Shown: positions 1 through 6,030 of the stretch, one piece after another
Layout of the letters: each line of letters opens with the position of its first letter
How positions within the stretch are numbered: the stretch's first letter is position 1
Source: Acidobacteriota bacterium
GTDB lineage: Bacteria; Acidobacteriota; Terriglobia; Terriglobales; SCQP01
Assembly (NCBI GenBank): GCA_021818645.1
Contig: JAKATS010000208.1
Coordinates: 1 to 6,494, forward strand
DNA length: 6,494 nucleotides
Direction: 5' to 3'
Position numbers and translations under genes: made by a program
Notes under the pieces: generated by a model
What the model was told of the DNA's origin: nothing
Databases searched by the model: none
The model's input: the letters and a program-made list of their open reading frames with translations, nothing else

Positions 1-973
1 AGGGGTCCTGGTAGGTGACGGTGACGGGCAAGGGGGACAGACCGGGAGAGAGCGGGCCGAGCTCGACCAGAAATTCGCTGATGTCGCGAACTTTTTCGGC
101 AAACTGACGGGCCGGGGCACTGAATGACGGATCGGAGGCGAGCAGGTGGCCGTAGTCCTTGAGGCTGGCGCCGCAGCCGGCGGTGTGGCTGATCAATGCA
201 TCGCAGTCGAGCGCGGCAAAAGCCTGAATATTCCGGCGCGCTAGGCGGCGGGCGGCAACGCGGCGGCCGGCGTGGACATGCAGAGCTCCGCAGCAGGTTT
301 GCGCGGGCGCCACCACCACTTCGCAGCCATTGCGCTGCAGCACCCGCAGCGCGGCCCAGCTCAACTCGGCCGAGGCCACGTTCTGCATGCAGCCGGCCAG
401 AAACCCGACCCGGGCGCGGCGCGGGCCGAGGGCGGGAAAGGTATTGCCCCAGGCCGGCCAGAACGGACGCGAAGAAAGCCGCGGGGCTAGGCGCAGGGCC
501 TGATTCAGGCCAAAGAGATTGAGAGCGGGAAACTTTTCCGCCCAGCGGTCGAGGCCCAGCATTTGCGCCATGTGCAATAGCGCCGCATAGGTTTTCAAAC
601 CCGCGCGGCGGGGCAGAACTTGGTTATATAAATGCCCGGAGAGCAGCCGCGATCCCAGGTCGGGCTTCAACTCGCGCGCCAGTTGGGCGCGGGCAGCCTC
701 GATAATTTTTCCGTATTCGACGCCGGAGGGACAGGCGGTTTCGCAGGCCCGGCAGTCGAGGCAGCGGTCGAGAAAAGGAGCGGCCTGAGCCAGGGGGATG
801 CGCCCGGCATCGGCCTGGGCGATCTGGTAGATGCGTCCGCGGGGCGAGTCCATTTCTTCGCCCAGCAGGCGAAAGGTCGGGCAGGCGTTGAGGCAGAGGC
901 CGCAATGCACGCAACGGGAATAGTCGCGCCATTGCGGGCGATCCTCATCCAAGATTGGAATTTCGACGGTCAT
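1..973 (-). CDS. glcF: Glycolate oxidase iron-sulfur subunit GlcF, C-terminus cut off by window edge
   Basis: This is the iron-sulfur subunit of glycolate oxidase. It carries electrons from the flavin subunits GlcD/GlcE towards the membrane quinone pool while glycolate is oxidised to glyoxylate. The window holds 324 residues, and no stop is reached before base 1; the E. coli protein is about 407 residues, so roughly the last 80-100 are missing. Two 4Fe-4S ferredoxin-type motifs are visible: C21-x2-C24-x2-C27-x3-C31-P and C71-x2-C74-x2-C77-x3-C81-P. A first CCG (cysteine-rich) domain follows, with GCMQN at 194-198, QTCCG at 225-229 and AGCG at 265-268. The visible sequence ends in TYQDP, the usual lead-in to the second CCG domain. 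The ATG at 973-971 overlaps the glcE stop as ATGA, so the start is set by translational coupling; only a weak GGAA precedes it. Identification is firm because it sits third in a glcD-glcE-glcF order. Related two-cluster CCG proteins (GlpC, LutA/LldE) fit the neighbours less well. Confidence 0.95.
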   Translation of the reverse strand, partial: MTVEIPILDEDRPQWRDYSRCVHCGLCLNACPTFRLLGEEMDSPRGRIYQIAQADAGRIPLAQAAPFLDRCLDCRACETACPSGVEYGKIIEAARAQLARELKPDLGSRLLSGHLYNQVLPRRAGLKTYAALLHMAQMLGLDRWAEKFPALNLFGLNQALRLAPRLSSRPFWPAWGNTFPALGPRRARVGFLAGCMQNVASAELSWAALRVLQRNGCEVVVAPAQTCCGALHVHAGRRVAARRLARRNIQAFAALDCDALISHTAGCGASLKDYGHLLASDPSFSAPARQFAEKVRDISEFLVELGPLSPGLSPLPVTVTYQDP

Positions 974-2166
974 GCCGTTCCATTTTCCGTGATCAGGCCG
1001 AAGGGATCGGGAAGAATATGATGCGGATCAAGATGTTGTTTGAGCTCGCGCAGAAATGCGCGCGATGTGGCCAGCGGGCCCCAGGCATTGAGCGGAGATG
1101 CGGCGCCGGGAACGGTGAGCCAGGTTTCGCCCAGGCCGGCCAGCAAAGAGCGTGCGGCGAGAATCCATTCCGGAGCGGGCGCGGGACGAAGCGCCAGACG
1201 ATAGACGCCCAGGCCCAGCCGGCCCTGGAAACCGAACGCCAGGCCGGCGCTGCGCGCGTGATCGGCCAAGAGCGGCAAGGCGCGAAGAGCCAACTCGGGC
1301 GGGGCGCTGAAACTCAGCGGGGCCGAAGCCGGCCAGGCATTCCATTCATCCCAGAACCGGGATTCCCTGTCCTCAGGGATGGCCACGAGTTGGCTGGAAA
1401 TCTGGCGGGCGAATTCCGACAGTTCCTTCTGATAGCGGTGGTGAACCGGCTCTTCGCCGGCGCAGCGAACGAGCGCCCAGAGTTGGGCATGATGGGGAGG
1501 AGCTAACTCCGGCGGGACCATCGCCGACTGCACAGACGAGGCCAGCTCGAAGGCGATGGGCTTGAGATATGAAGCCATGACGGCGGCGCGAAAACGCTTC
1601 GCAGCTTCCCATCCGGGGCAAGGAACCAGCCAGGTGGCAGTGGGCGCGGGCGCGGGAAACAGACGGAAATTGACCGCGGTGATGATGCCGAAACTGCCGC
1701 GCGAACCGATCATGAGCTTCATTGAATCGTAGCCGGCAACATTTTTTACCACCCGCCCGCCGGCCTTGACGAGTTCGCCCGAACCGGTGACAAATTCGAT
1801 GCCGATGACAAAATCGCGCAACGAACCGTAGCCCTGGCGCAGGGGACCGGAATGATTGCCGGCGAGCGCAGCGCCCAGGCTGAAGTCCGGGCTGGGCAAA
1901 TCAAAAGGCAGGAATAGACGCTGCTCGGAGAGACGAAGCTGAACATCGCGGGGCGTGAGACCGGCCTCGACGCCGCAGGTCAGGTCGTCCGGCTCCCAGA
2001 AGCGCCAGGCGCGGAGTTGGCTGAGATCGAGGCGGATGGAAGATGAATCAGAAATAGAGGAATCCAATGAGATGGGAGTGAAACGGGCGATCGCTTCCTG
2101 CAGACAGGCCTGGACTTCCGCCGGGGAGGCGGGAGCGGCGAGATTTGAAGCGGAAGCAGTCGTCAT
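970..2166 (-). CDS. glcE: Glycolate oxidase FAD-binding subunit GlcE
   Basis: This is the second flavin-type subunit of glycolate oxidase and is thought to work with GlcD and GlcF in a membrane-associated complex. It is 398 residues long, slightly longer than E. coli GlcE (about 350). The diagnostic PCMH-type FAD-domain segment is clear: SLRDFVIGIEFVTGSGE at about 115-131, then GGRVVKNVAGYD at 136-147 and GSRGSFGIITAVNFRLFP at 154-171. The C-terminus has LKQHLDPHHILPDPFGL, matching the usual family ending in position but lacking the common NPG(K/R) turn. The N-terminal region differs from the family: where a Gly-rich loop normally contacts the FAD pyrophosphate, residues 30-46 are Ser/Asp-rich (LDSSISDSSS). 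The ATG at 2166 overlaps the glcD TGA as ATGA, and no Shine-Dalgarno is visible, so translation probably depends on ribosomes finishing glcD. The stop TGA at 972-970 overlaps the glcF start in the same way. Confidence 0.93.
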   Translation of the reverse strand: MTTASASNLAAPASPAEVQACLQEAIARFTPISLDSSISDSSSIRLDLSQLRAWRFWEPDDLTCGVEAGLTPRDVQLRLSEQRLFLPFDLPSPDFSLGAALAGNHSGPLRQGYGSLRDFVIGIEFVTGSGELVKAGGRVVKNVAGYDSMKLMIGSRGSFGIITAVNFRLFPAPAPTATWLVPCPGWEAAKRFRAAVMASYLKPIAFELASSVQSAMVPPELAPPHHAQLWALVRCAGEEPVHHRYQKELSEFARQISSQLVAIPEDRESRFWDEWNAWPASAPLSFSAPPELALRALPLLADHARSAGLAFGFQGRLGLGVYRLALRPAPAPEWILAARSLLAGLGETWLTVPGAASPLNAWGPLATSRAFLRELKQHLDPHHILPDPFGLITENGTA

Positions 2167-3629
2167 ACATTTGGACTAACGACGGAGTCTGAGGAGGAAA
2201 ATGGCGCGTTGAGCTGCCAGGAGTTCATGGTTTCGCGGCAGGCGCGGAACTCGGGCAAGAGCTTGCCGGGGTTGAGGCGGCCCTGGGGATTGAAGGCGGC
2301 GCGGATGCGGTGCATGAAGTCGAGATCATCTTCGGAAAAGATCAGGGGCATGAGCTGGTCTTTTTCCATACCAATACCATGCTCGCCGGAGATGGAACCG
2401 CCGACGGCGGCGCAAGCGGCGATGATTTCGCGGCTGGCGGCGACGGCGCGATCGAGTTCGCCGGGCTGGCGCTGATCGAAAAAAACCAGCGGATGGAGAT
2501 TGCCGTCGCCGGCATGGAAGATGTTGCCGAGCTGGATTTTATAACGCCGGGCGATTTCATCGGCGGCGCGCAGCAGCTCGGCAATGCGGGTGCGGGGAAT
2601 GACTCCGTCCATGACATAAAGGCTGGGGGCGATGCGGCCGGCGGCGCCGAAGGCATGCTTGCGGCCTTTCCAGAGGCGCTGGCGCTGTTCGGCATCGCGG
2701 GCGAGCTGAACCTCGCGCGCTCCCGCCTGCAGGCATAGCCGGCGCACGGCATGCATGCCGGGCTCGACTTCTTCCTCGAGCCCTTCCAGCTCGATGAGCA
2801 GGACGGCGGCCGAGTCGCGGGGATAGCCGGCATGAATGTAGTCCTCGACCGCACGAAGGGTAAAGCCATCGAGCATTTCGAGCGCGGCGGGGATGAGGCC
2901 GGCGGAAGTGATGGCGGAAACGCTGATGGCGGCCGCATCAATGGAATCGTAGATGGCCAGCAGCGTGCGGGCGGCTTCGGGACGGCGAGTGAGTTTGACG
3001 GTGATGGCGGCTACGATGGCTAGCGTGCCTTCGGAGCCGGTGAGCAGGCCGGCGATATCTGGGCCGGCGGTATCGAGCGCGGCGCCGCCGGCGGAGATCC
3101 AGCGGCCGTCGGGCAGAATGGCCTCAAGGCCGGTGACGTGGTTGACGGTGACACCGTAGGCGAGCGTGTGCGGGCCGCCGCTATTTTCCGCCACATTGCC
3201 GCCAATGGTGCACGCCTGCTGGCTGGAAGGATCCGGGGCGAAATAATAACCGGCGGGCGCGGCGGCGTTCGACAACTCCAGATTCACCACCCCCGGCTCG
3301 ACCCGGGCGCGCTGGTTGGCATAGTCGAGCGCGAGAATGCGGCGCATGCGGTTGAGCGCAACCAGAATGCCGCCATGACGGGCAATCGCGCCGCCGCTGA
3401 GACCGGTGCCGGCTCCGCGCGGAACCAAAAGCAGTTCGTACCGGGCGGCGGTTTCCACCACGAACTGCAATTGCTCGCGGGTTTCAGGAAAGACGACCAG
3501 ATCGGGCAGCGCCGTATCTACTCCGCCGTCGTATTCGTACAACATGCGCTGCACGGGCTGGTTGAAAACGGCGGCTGAACCCAGACGGGCCGTAAGTTCG
3601 GCGGAAGCCGACTGCAGAGCGGCAGACAC
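2163..3629 (-). CDS. glcD: Glycolate oxidase catalytic FAD subunit GlcD
   Basis: This FAD-linked 2-hydroxyacid dehydrogenase oxidises glycolate (possibly also D-lactate) to glyoxylate. From the chosen GTG it is 488 residues, close to the usual ~499. The FAD-binding PCMH domain has VPRGAGTGLSGGA near 69-81, DPSSQQACTIGGNVAENSGG near 133-152 and LLTGSEGTLAI near 195-205. The C-terminal FAD-oxidase domain has GNIFHAGDGNLHPL near 368-381, with the metal/substrate-site histidines. It continues with SISGEHGIGMEKDQL near 412-426 and the closing AFNPQGRLNPGKLLP near 445-459. The frame stays open upstream to in-frame TTG codons at 3656 and 3650. I prefer GTG 3629 because a good extended -10 box lies just upstream and would put those TTG codons outside the transcript. 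If the promoter reading is wrong, TTG 3656 gives 497 residues. No typical ribosome binding site precedes any of these starts. It is the first gene of the glcDEF operon. Homologous D-lactate dehydrogenases exist, but the adjacent glcE and glcF favour glycolate. Confidence 0.95.
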   Translation of the reverse strand: MSAALQSASAELTARLGSAAVFNQPVQRMLYEYDGGVDTALPDLVVFPETREQLQFVVETAARYELLLVPRGAGTGLSGGAIARHGGILVALNRMRRILALDYANQRARVEPGVVNLELSNAAAPAGYYFAPDPSSQQACTIGGNVAENSGGPHTLAYGVTVNHVTGLEAILPDGRWISAGGAALDTAGPDIAGLLTGSEGTLAIVAAITVKLTRRPEAARTLLAIYDSIDAAAISVSAITSAGLIPAALEMLDGFTLRAVEDYIHAGYPRDSAAVLLIELEGLEEEVEPGMHAVRRLCLQAGAREVQLARDAEQRQRLWKGRKHAFGAAGRIAPSLYVMDGVIPRTRIAELLRAADEIARRYKIQLGNIFHAGDGNLHPLVFFDQRQPGELDRAVAASREIIAACAAVGGSISGEHGIGMEKDQLMPLIFSEDDLDFMHRIRAAFNPQGRLNPGKLLPEFRACRETMNSWQLNAPFSSSDSVVSPNV

Positions 3630-3635
3630 TGAAAA

Positions 3636-3644
3636 AGTATAACA
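3636..3644 (-). promoter_or_regulatory. Extended -10 promoter element of glcDEF, predicted leaderless start
   Basis: Read on the minus strand, the sequence is TG-T-TATACT: an extended -10 TG at 3644-3643 and a TATACT hexamer at 3641-3636, one mismatch from TATAAT. A start site about 7 bases downstream would fall on the G of the GTG at 3629. No convincing -35 hexamer sits 16-18 bases upstream (TCAAAA at 18 is weak), which fits an extended -10 promoter. The element lies inside the longer TTG-started frame, so it also argues against that start. Confidence 0.5.
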
Positions 3645-3717
3645 GGGCAAGCACAATTATTTTGACTCGCTATGTGAGAGTTCCACCTGCAAAAAAACAG
3701 CCGGAAATTTGAATCCA

Positions 3718-3723
3718 TACAAT
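3718..3723 (+). promoter_or_regulatory. Possible -10 box for the plus-strand glycan genes
   Basis: TACAAT differs from TATAAT at one position and lies in the AT-rich part of the divergent spacer. The hexamers 16-18 bases upstream (such as AAACAG) do not resemble TTGACA, and no extended -10 TG is present, so this is only a candidate. It would give a leader of roughly 90 bases. Confidence 0.25.
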
Positions 3724-3771
3724 CCGGCGTTCTTTGGCCAGATTTCGTTTTCTGGAACAAACTTCAGAGTC

Positions 3772-3822
3772 ATGACCGCATCTGTGACGGAGGTGAGGCA
3801 GGGCGGAGCCGGATCAGAATGA
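3772..3822 (+). CDS. Possible 16-codon leader ORF coupled to the hydrolase gene
   Basis: An ATG at 3772 opens a frame encoding MTASVTEVRQGGAGSE. Its TGA (3820-3822) overlaps the ATG of the next gene (3819-3821) as ATGA, the same junction type seen twice in glcDEF. The peptide has no recognisable motif, no run of one amino acid typical of attenuators, and no clear Shine-Dalgarno (only an AGAG a few bases upstream). It could be a translational-coupling leader or chance. I do not assign a function. Confidence 0.25.
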   Translation: MTASVTEVRQGGAGSE

Positions 3823-4766
3823 TCGAAGCGGTCATGCTATGGAACGAACCCAACAACCTTTCCCACTGGGATTTTCATGAGGATCCAGAATGGAAAACAT
3901 TCGCTGCCATGACCCTGAGAGCGGCAGCGGAGATCCGACGGCATAACCCGGCAATGAAGCTGGTTCTGGGCGGAATATCGCCGGTGGACGCGGGATTCAT
4001 AAGGCATCTCGGCCATTCCGGGGTGGTCGAAGCCATGGACGTGATCGCGATACATGGTTTTCCGTTGGACTGGAACCATTGGTCCATTCATGACTGGCCG
4101 CGCCAGGTGGAGTTGATTGAAGCCGCCTGCGGCAAGCCGGTATGGGTTACCGAAGCGGGCGCGTCATCGTTTGGCGCCGAAGAGGTTCAGATTTTCGGAC
4201 TGCAGCAGACGGCGCGATATCTGTTGGGGCGGGTGGAACGTGTCCATTGGTACAGCCTGCTGGATTTGCCGGCGAGTTGGGACGCCACGACGCGGCATAA
4301 GGAAAGCGAAGGCAGCGCCTATTACCGGCATTACTACATGGGAGTGGTGCGGGCGGATGGCGGTGCGAAGCTCGCCTACCGGCATTTTCCCGCAGGCATG
4401 GGCATCTGCCAGTGGTTTCATTTCGAAGATCCTCGGTTGACCCAGGCGGTGGAGCGGCTGCGCGAGTTGGGAGTGAAGCATCTCCGCACGGGATTGAGCT
4501 GGGCGGACTGGTTCCGGCCGCAGGCGGAAGCCTGGTTTGACCGGCAGATACGGACGCTGGAGGAGTTTGATCTGACCCTGACGCTCTGTTTTACTCCAGA
4601 ACATCTGGGGCGGCAGCCGCACCACACCAGCCCGCCGCGGCACCCGGAAGATTTTGCCGTTTTTGCCGGCTGGGTCGCGGAGCGGTATTTAAGCCCGGCA
4701 CGCGGACAGAACGCGGCTGCGGGGCTGCAAACACAAGAATGGATTGAGGCGGGAACACATGTCTGA
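3819..4766 (+). CDS. Clan-A-type glycoside hydrolase homologue (beta-xylosidase-like), apparently circularly permuted
   Basis: The 315-residue protein has the two catalytic landmarks of retaining clan-A glycosidases: VMLWNEPN (5-12, acid/base Glu10) and VWVTEAGAS (109-116, nucleophile Glu112). These normally lie at the ends of strands beta4 and beta7. Between and after them are KLVLGGISP (47-55), DVIAIHGFPLDW (74-85) and VHWYSLLDLP (142-151), as expected for beta5, beta6 and beta8. The remainder (MGICQWFHFED 194-204, GVKHLRTGLSWADWFRP 218-234, LTLTLCFTPEH 252-262, then HPEDFAVFAGWVAERY 275-290) looks like beta1-beta3 and helix 3, which usually precede WNEPN. The last ~25 residues look unstructured. 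No signal peptide is seen, so it probably acts in the cytoplasm. The start ATG has GGAG at 3805-3808; the open frame upstream contains no ATG, GTG or TTG and does not resemble a barrel half. The gene overlaps the next by 8 bases. The substrate is unknown, and a non-catalytic or glycan-biosynthetic role is possible. Confidence 0.75.
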   Translation: MIEAVMLWNEPNNLSHWDFHEDPEWKTFAAMTLRAAAEIRRHNPAMKLVLGGISPVDAGFIRHLGHSGVVEAMDVIAIHGFPLDWNHWSIHDWPRQVELIEAACGKPVWVTEAGASSFGAEEVQIFGLQQTARYLLGRVERVHWYSLLDLPASWDATTRHKESEGSAYYRHYYMGVVRADGGAKLAYRHFPAGMGICQWFHFEDPRLTQAVERLRELGVKHLRTGLSWADWFRPQAEAWFDRQIRTLEEFDLTLTLCFTPEHLGRQPHHTSPPRHPEDFAVFAGWVAERYLSPARGQNAAAGLQTQEWIEAGTHV

Positions 4767-5964
4767 ACGGGTTTTAATCACCGGAGGGGCCGGATTTGTC
4801 GGCCAGCATTTATCACGGGAACTGGCCCAGGCTGGCTACCTGGTGCGGATTGCCGACAACTTCGATCCGCAGGTTCATGGCGAAGAAGCCGGTATGAAAA
4901 ATGCAGGCCGCAATGGCGACGAGATGAACCATGCGACCCGGGCGGTGGAATGGATGCGGGGAGATATCCGCAATCCGGAGTTTCTGAAGCGAGCGCTGGC
5001 GGGGGCGCACGCGGTGGTGCACCTGGCGGCGGTAGTGGGCGTGGGACAGTCCATGTACCAATACGACCGGTACGTGGATCACAATCTGCGCGGAACGGCG
5101 GAACTGCTGCAGGCGATTCTGAAGGAAAACCAAAAGCCGCGGGGCAGGATACGAAAAATCGTTCTGGCCGGCTCGATGTCCATTTACGGCGAAGGCCTGG
5201 GGCAATGTTCCCGCTGCGATAAGATTGTACAGGCACGGCGGCAGATGGAGCAGCTGCAGCGGCAGATGTGGGAGCCGCAATGCCCGCGCTGCCAAGCGGA
5301 ACTGAAGCCGGTGGCCACGCCGGAGGACAAAAAACCGGAACCGGCCTCGGTCTATGCCTTCACCAAATACGGCCAGGAGCAGCTTTGCGAACTGTTTGCC
5401 GCGAGTTACGGCATCGCCTCGATCAGCCTGCGATTTTTTAATATCTACGGCCCGGGACAATCGCTGCGCAATCCCTATACCGGGGTAGCCGCGAATTTCG
5501 CGGCGCGGCTGCTGCGCGGGCAGCCGCCGCTGATTTTTGAAGACGGCCGACAGCAGCGCGACCTGATCAGCGTGCACGACATCGCGCGGGCGGCGCGGCA
5601 GGCGCTGGCTCGGGCGGAACAACCAGGCGCGCGGGTGTATAACCTGGCCTCGGGGCAGACGGTGAGCATGGGCGAGCTGGCGCAAAGGCTGGCGCGGGCG
5701 CTGGATTCCGAAATTGAGCCGCAGATTACGGGACAATACCGGGCCGGCGACATACGGCACTGCATTGCCGATATCAGCCGAGCGCGGGCGGAGCTGCAAT
5801 TTCAGCCCACCGTGAACCTGCAGGACGGATTGCGTGAACTGGCGGATTGGCTGCGGCGGGAAGAATATGAAGGCCGGCTACAGACGCGCTGTCCCCTGCC
5901 CCAGCCGATCGCCGAACTGAATGCCTGGGGGCTGACACTTTCCGTCTCGGGCCGCACGAATTAA
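4759..5964 (+). CDS. NAD-dependent sugar-nucleotide epimerase/dehydratase (extended SDR) with zinc-knuckle insertion
   Basis: This 401-residue protein is an extended short-chain dehydrogenase/reductase that should epimerise or dehydrate a nucleotide sugar using NAD(P). The Rossmann nucleotide loop is TGGAGFVG (8-15). GDI (68-70) supplies the Asp near the adenine, and HLAAVVGVGQSMY spans 88-100. The catalytic set is Ser139 in AGSMSIYG, Tyr199 and Lys203 (YAFTK). RFFNIYGPGQ (225-234) and DLISVHDIARAA (268-279) are typical of the sugar-binding half. Between Ser and Tyr lies an insertion with C150-x2-C153 and C175-x2-C178, a likely zinc ribbon. It resembles GalE-like and dTDP-L-rhamnose 4-epimerase-like enzymes, but the sugar cannot be read from sequence. 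I chose ATG 4759, with GAGG at 4746-4749, over an in-frame TTG at 4744, because the Rossmann strand then begins at residue 4. The start lies inside the end of the hydrolase gene, an 8-base overlap indicating co-transcription. Confidence 0.9.
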   Translation: MSERVLITGGAGFVGQHLSRELAQAGYLVRIADNFDPQVHGEEAGMKNAGRNGDEMNHATRAVEWMRGDIRNPEFLKRALAGAHAVVHLAAVVGVGQSMYQYDRYVDHNLRGTAELLQAILKENQKPRGRIRKIVLAGSMSIYGEGLGQCSRCDKIVQARRQMEQLQRQMWEPQCPRCQAELKPVATPEDKKPEPASVYAFTKYGQEQLCELFAASYGIASISLRFFNIYGPGQSLRNPYTGVAANFAARLLRGQPPLIFEDGRQQRDLISVHDIARAARQALARAEQPGARVYNLASGQTVSMGELAQRLARALDSEIEPQITGQYRAGDIRHCIADISRARAELQFQPTVNLQDGLRELADWLRREEYEGRLQTRCPLPQPIAELNAWGLTLSVSGRTN

Positions 5965-6030
5965 GCGGCGGGGCCGGTACGCCGTTGCGTCGTGACTTAG
6001 ATCAAGGAACCAGCGCAGGAGCCTGACCCC
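5965..6030 (+). other. Short intergenic spacer with a GC-rich hairpin
   Basis: The 66 bases between the epimerase stop and the glycosyltransferase start hold a small dyad, CGGCG (5966-5970) and CGCCG (5980-5984), with a 9-base loop. No U-tract follows it, so it does not look like an intrinsic terminator and the downstream gene is probably co-transcribed. No promoter was recognised. Confidence 0.35.
6017..6021 (+). promoter_or_regulatory. Shine-Dalgarno of the glycosyltransferase gene
   Basis: AGGAG lies 9 bases before the ATG at 6031. It is the strongest ribosome binding site in the window and fixes the start of the last gene. Confidence 0.75.

Larger units (their letters stand above)
3630..3818. 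promoter_or_regulatory. Divergent intergenic control region between glcDEF and the glycan genes
   Basis: This 189-base stretch is visibly richer in A and T than the flanking genes and separates two divergently transcribed blocks, so both promoters should lie here. On the minus strand it holds the TGTTATACT element. On the plus strand TACAAT at 3718-3723 is a possible -10 box about 95 bases before the hydrolase start, without a good -35. A short dyad, CCAGA-N8-TCTGG (3738-3755), could be an operator, but I cannot link it to any known regulator. A 16-codon leader ORF occupies the right end. Confidence 0.5.

Noticed and set aside
624..932. Minus-strand frames (102 and 93 codons) inside the glcF region
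   Set aside because: They overlap glcF in other frames. The glcF frame contains both 4Fe-4S motifs and is continuous to the window edge.
955..1506. 183-codon plus-strand frame opposite glcE
   Set aside because: It is antisense to the conserved GlcE C-terminal half; its composition (Gly/Arg/Gln-rich) is that of a complementary-strand artefact.
3138..3578. 146-codon plus-strand frame opposite glcD
   Set aside because: It is antisense to the highly conserved FAD-binding domain of GlcD and shows no motif of its own.
3662..3667. TTGACT on the plus strand as a -35 box for the glycan genes
   Set aside because: The hexamers at the right spacing (around 3685-3690, ACCTGC) do not resemble a -10 box.
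4744..4758. Upstream TTG start for the epimerase, adding MRREH
   Set aside because: ATG 4759 has GAGG at a proper distance and puts the Rossmann strand right at the N-terminus, as is usual for the family.
4813..5799. Long open frame (328 codons) on the minus strand opposite the epimerase gene
   Set aside because: It lies wholly antisense to a well-supported SDR gene. Its translation is Arg/Pro/His-rich without motifs, which is typical of shadow frames in GC-rich DNA.
5964..5986. GC-rich hairpin after the epimerase stop as a terminator
   Set aside because: The stem is short with a 9-base loop and no T-run follows, so it does not meet the pattern of an intrinsic terminator.
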